Assembly (NCBI GenBank): GCA_023436075.1
Contig: JAEZKS010000176.1
Coordinates: 1-15,251, forward strand
DNA length: 15,251 nt
Direction: 5' to 3'
Source: Methanobacteriota archaeon
GTDB taxonomy: Archaea; Halobacteriota; Methanocellia; Methanocellales; Methanocellaceae
In this document: positions 13,289 to 15,251 of the stretch, in pieces
How the letters are laid out: every line of letters begins with the position of its first letter
Numbering within the stretch: position 1 is the stretch's first letter
Notes under the pieces: generated by a model
Seen by the model: only the letters and a program-made list of their open reading frames with translations
What the model was told of the DNA's origin: nothing
The model's database searches: none
Translations under genes and position numbers: made by a program

Positions 13289-14124
13289 TAACTTCTGCCG
13301 AGATTTTTTAATATCTCATGATAACGTTTGGTCCCAAGATCGCTCGGCTGCCCCTTCTTGCAGAAGGAAAAACCGGATAAGTTCCTGTTGAGCCGTTCTA
13401 CTACGATCTTGCCATCGACCAGCCTGGATTCTAAGACCCCGAGGGCATCCAGGAATCGCTCATCTTTCTTTGCCCGGTCGTAGAAAGACAGAACGTAGAG
13501 GTAGACGAAGAGGTTGTAACTGGCAAAAGGATATTCGACCTGCATGAAGAGCGTGCCAATCCCGTAATGACAAGGGCCGAGCGGCTTGCGGGTCGTCCAG
13601 TGGTCGAGCAGGAATTCGACGGTCCTGTCGAGGGCCTGCTCGTTATTGAGGAAAGGCGTAAACCGAAACGCGTTAAGGGCGGTCAGCGTCGGCCCTGGAT
13701 TTGAAAACTCCGTTTCCGGGCCTCTTCCGAAACTGAACTTTTTACAGCGCCATCCGCCGTCGCTGTGCTGTATTTCCAGGAGGTGATCAAAGGTTTTACG
13801 GAGCCTGCTGTCGGAAGCATATCCTAAATGGCTAAGGACATTGGCCGCGTGGATCGTGTGGCAGGGGTATATTGCGCCTTGCGGCCATAGCTTAAACCGC
13901 CCGTCCTCCCGCCATACGCTAAAAATGAGGTCGGCAGTCTCTTTTAATAAAGGCTCGGAAGGCTCCATACCTAACTCCAGCAGCAAAAGCGCGCTCTCGA
14001 GGGTAGAAAATAAGCCGCCTTTGGAGAGGCCTTTATCGGGAGTAGCCCAATAGTCCGCGCCGTTATCATAGCGTTTTGCCAGGATTGCCTCAACATCAGA
14101 TTGGTATTGTTTCGCTACTGCCAT
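13288..14124 (-). CDS. Terpenoid-cyclase/prenyltransferase-like alpha-alpha toroid protein
   Basis: This 278-residue protein has a helical repeat pattern and the QHSDGGWRC segment (119-127), the QW-type motif of the prenyltransferase/squalene-cyclase toroid fold. Cys-His pairs occur at C88-H89 (YPCHT) and C185-H186 (GPCHYG), and C127 follows the QW motif; these could bind metal. The length is about half that of squalene cyclases and below that of protein prenyltransferase beta subunits, and no DXDD catalytic motif is visible, so it need not be a terpene enzyme. No signal peptide is present, so it is predicted cytoplasmic. The ATG at 14124 has an AGGAG site 8-9 bases upstream and a TATA-like CTTTTTATGC at 14186-14195. 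Methanogens carry several such stand-alone toroid proteins of unknown role; this statement is from memory. Confidence 0.75.
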   Translation of the reverse strand: MAVAKQYQSDVEAILAKRYDNGADYWATPDKGLSKGGLFSTLESALLLLELGMEPSEPLLKETADLIFSVWREDGRFKLWPQGAIYPCHTIHAANVLSHLGYASDSRLRKTFDHLLEIQHSDGGWRCKKFSFGRGPETEFSNPGPTLTALNAFRFTPFLNNEQALDRTVEFLLDHWTTRKPLGPCHYGIGTLFMQVEYPFASYNLFVYLYVLSFYDRAKKDERFLDALGVLESRLVDGKIVVERLNRNLSGFSFCKKGQPSDLGTKRYHEILKNLGRS

Positions 14125-14185
14125 TGCTGTTGTCTCCTTGTTCTATTTCAACTCAACCCTCATACCGTTTCGAGAGCGTTCGGGC

Positions 14186-14195
14186 GCATAAAAAG
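14186..14195 (-). promoter_or_regulatory. TATA-like box of the toroid-repeat gene
   Basis: Minus-strand CTTTTTATGC about 65 bases before the ATG at 14124, giving a leader of about 35-40 bases that contains the AGGAG ribosome binding site. Confidence 0.45.
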
Positions 14196-14390
14196 TGATT
14201 GGTCGGCGGATAAGATAATCCTTACCTGAGAGGGTGTTGAAAGTAAAGAGGTCACCGGGACGCCGATGAAACCCGACGAGCCATGCACTTACGCTGACTA
14301 CTAATGGCATAACTCAATTTCGAGCAGGTGATGCCCCCAGACTGATAGTTTCATACGTAAACATGGCTATATATTGAGTGAGGGCACGAG

Positions 14391-14714
14391 ATGAAGATCA
14401 CGGAAGATGCATTTGAGATGGCGAAGGCTGCTGCGAAAGAGTCAGAAGTGCCGCTATGGCTGGTCGGCGAGAAGGGCACGATCACCGACGTGATGATCGC
14501 TCCGGGTCAGCAGGAATTCGACACCTCGGCTGGCATGCTGCCGAACATGATGCCGGCCGGCGTGCGCCGCTACGGCAAGGTAATCACGAAGGACGACAAG
14601 AGCCTTGAGCCTGGCTACAACCTCGTCGAGGAAAACGACGAGTGGAAATTCGTGGACGAGGATGGAAAACCGCTGCCGGTCAGTATCGTCAGCTCCGCAG
14701 ACGAGAGCACTTGA
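14391..14714 (+). CDS. Small hypothetical protein, 107 residues
   Basis: The ATG at 14391 is preceded by GAGGG 6-7 bases upstream and codons are strongly GC-ending, so coding is likely. The protein is acidic and soluble, with an N-terminal helix (EDAFEMAKAAAKESEV), a beta-rich middle (PLWLVGEKGTITDVMIAPGQ) and an acidic end (VEENDEWKFVDEDGKPLPVS). No signal peptide, membrane segment or cysteine is present. The first 60 residues loosely recall the first strands of JAB/MPN domains, but the EHxHxD metal motif is missing, so I do not assign it. A TATA-like TATATAT (14368-14374) is only about 20 bases before the ATG, closer than the usual 26-27, so transcription may start at or just inside the proposed start. 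The next Met (14418) has no ribosome binding site. Confidence 0.7.
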   Translation: MKITEDAFEMAKAAAKESEVPLWLVGEKGTITDVMIAPGQQEFDTSAGMLPNMMPAGVRRYGKVITKDDKSLEPGYNLVEENDEWKFVDEDGKPLPVSIVSSADEST

Positions 14715-14734
14715 AGTTAATCGTATAAAAACAG

Positions 14735-14754
14735 GAAGGGCTGATGTGCCCTTC
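14735..14754. terminator. Perfect hairpin between convergent genes
   Basis: GAAGGGC (14735-14741) and GCCCTTC (14748-14754) form a 7-base perfect stem with a 6-base loop. It sits in the 43-base gap between two convergent stops and can act for both strands. AAAAA (14727-14731) on one side gives a short T-run for the minus-strand transcript. Confidence 0.6.
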
Positions 14755-14757
14755 ATA

Positions 14758-15246
14758 CTAGCGGATTTCCGAAGCCTGCTCTTCGCGGCCGTCGGAACCT
14801 ATGGCCAGGGCGATGCTCCTGACCGCCTCTGTTGGCCTGGTAGGGTTGGCAAGGACGCTCGCTGTCGTCCGCTCGACCTCTCGCACCAGCAGCGATAACT
14901 CGCCGGCCTTGCTGGTGCTCGTGCTGATGCTCTCGGCGATCAGCTCCAGCGTGGACACGAGATCATACCGGCCGGTGACGTGCTCGACACTCAGGCATCC
15001 GATCGTTTCAAACAGCTCGCTGGTGTCTCGCTTGACCTGCTCTATGGTCTTCTTGATGCTCGAATATGCCCGGAGCGCGCATCCCTCGCACCGGTCGCCG
15101 GTGTACGGGTTCCCCCGGTCGGTCCACCACAGCCGGTGGGTGGTCTCGTAGTAATAGGTGGCCCCCTCCCCGGTGAGGAACTGGCAGTTCGTGCAGTCCT
15201 GGCGTTGCCAGTCCTTGCATTCCTTCTTAGCCCCCCTGGCGTCCAT
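14758..15246 (-). CDS. Cys-rich (zinc-binding?) protein with helical C-terminal half, start uncertain
   Basis: 162 residues are visible from the ATG at 15246. Only five bases precede it in the window and the frame is open there, so the true start could lie outside. The N-terminal third carries C10, a CTNC pair (C18, C21) and a CEGC pair (C53, C56), which together could form a four-cysteine zinc site; the intervening region is rich in Tyr/Trp (TYYYETTHRLWWTDR). The remainder, about 60-150, is predicted helical with heptad-like spacing (IKKTIEQVKRDTSELFETIG, LVSTLELIAESISTSTSKA) and may form a coiled coil. No signal peptide or membrane segment. I do not recognise the family; the layout (small metal site plus helical bundle) recalls sensor or adaptor proteins, but this is inference. 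Confidence 0.65.
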   Translation of the reverse strand: MDARGAKKECKDWQRQDCTNCQFLTGEGATYYYETTHRLWWTDRGNPYTGDRCEGCALRAYSSIKKTIEQVKRDTSELFETIGCLSVEHVTGRYDLVSTLELIAESISTSTSKAGELSLLVREVERTTASVLANPTRPTEAVRSIALAIGSDGREEQASEIR

Positions 15247-15251
15247 GACAA

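Noticed and set aside
14255..14345. C/D box guide RNA pattern (GATGA, CTGA, GTGATG, CTGA in order)
   Set aside because: Spacings between boxes (24, about 30 and 8 bases) are far from the 10-12 base guide regions of archaeal C/D RNAs, and the C box is imperfect.
14368..14374. TATATAT as the promoter of the 107-residue gene
   Set aside because: Only about 20 bases separate it from the ATG, so the transcript would start at or inside the gene. Mentioned with the gene but not listed as a feature.

Overview
The window looks like the chromosome of a methanogenic archaeon, most likely a member of Methanocellales (Methanocella type) or a close relative. The sequence is GC-rich in the housekeeping genes and AT-rich between genes. 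Several genes have archaeal TATA-like boxes 25-70 bases upstream, and several starts have good GGAGG/GGTGA-type ribosome binding sites. The signal peptidase has the archaeal/ER Ser-His-Asp chemistry, and pyruvate carboxylase is the split two-subunit archaeal type. The genus is an inference; no 16S rRNA or other decisive marker is present.

Layout. 1-301 (minus) is the start of a secreted Val-Pro-repeat protein that runs off the window. 302-788 holds a divergent promoter, a short ORF with its own ribosome binding site (380-529), and the promoter and 5' leader of pyruvate carboxylase. 789-4713 (plus) is the core of the window: pycB (carboxyltransferase plus biotin carrier) and, one base later, pycA with a complete biotin protein ligase fused to its C-terminus. 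One two-gene operon therefore encodes the enzyme and the means to biotinylate it. 4927-6805 (minus) is an AT-richer two-gene operon for cell-surface proteins: a secreted transglutaminase-like Cys-His-Asp protein followed by a small exported, membrane-anchored protein. 6806-7190 is a long non-coding gap with a promoter, two palindromes and a nested inverted-repeat structure that may be a structured RNA.

7191-10161 (minus) carries signal peptidase I, a soluble helical protein of unknown function, a 45-residue lysine-rich protein, and a PrsW-type intramembrane protease with an extracytoplasmic N-terminal domain. The last two form an operon ending in a hairpin/T-tract terminator. 10346-11484 (plus) is an IS1341-type (IS200/IS605 superfamily) element carrying only tnpB. 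Its single lesion is a frame change inside a (AG)n dinucleotide tract, and all RuvC and zinc-finger residues remain. Its right end lies directly against the TATA box of a cyclophilin-type peptidyl-prolyl isomerase (11524-11952). There follow an acyltransferase-3 family membrane protein (plus), a convergent gap with hairpins, a terpenoid-toroid repeat protein (minus), a small hypothetical protein (plus), and a convergent Cys-rich protein (minus) separated from it by a perfect 7-bp hairpin.

Several products work at or in the membrane: signal peptidase, PrsW, the transglutaminase pair, the acyltransferase and the VP-repeat protein. The window therefore combines one central-carbon anaplerotic operon with a mostly envelope-related set of genes. 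I see no rRNA, tRNA or CRISPR array.
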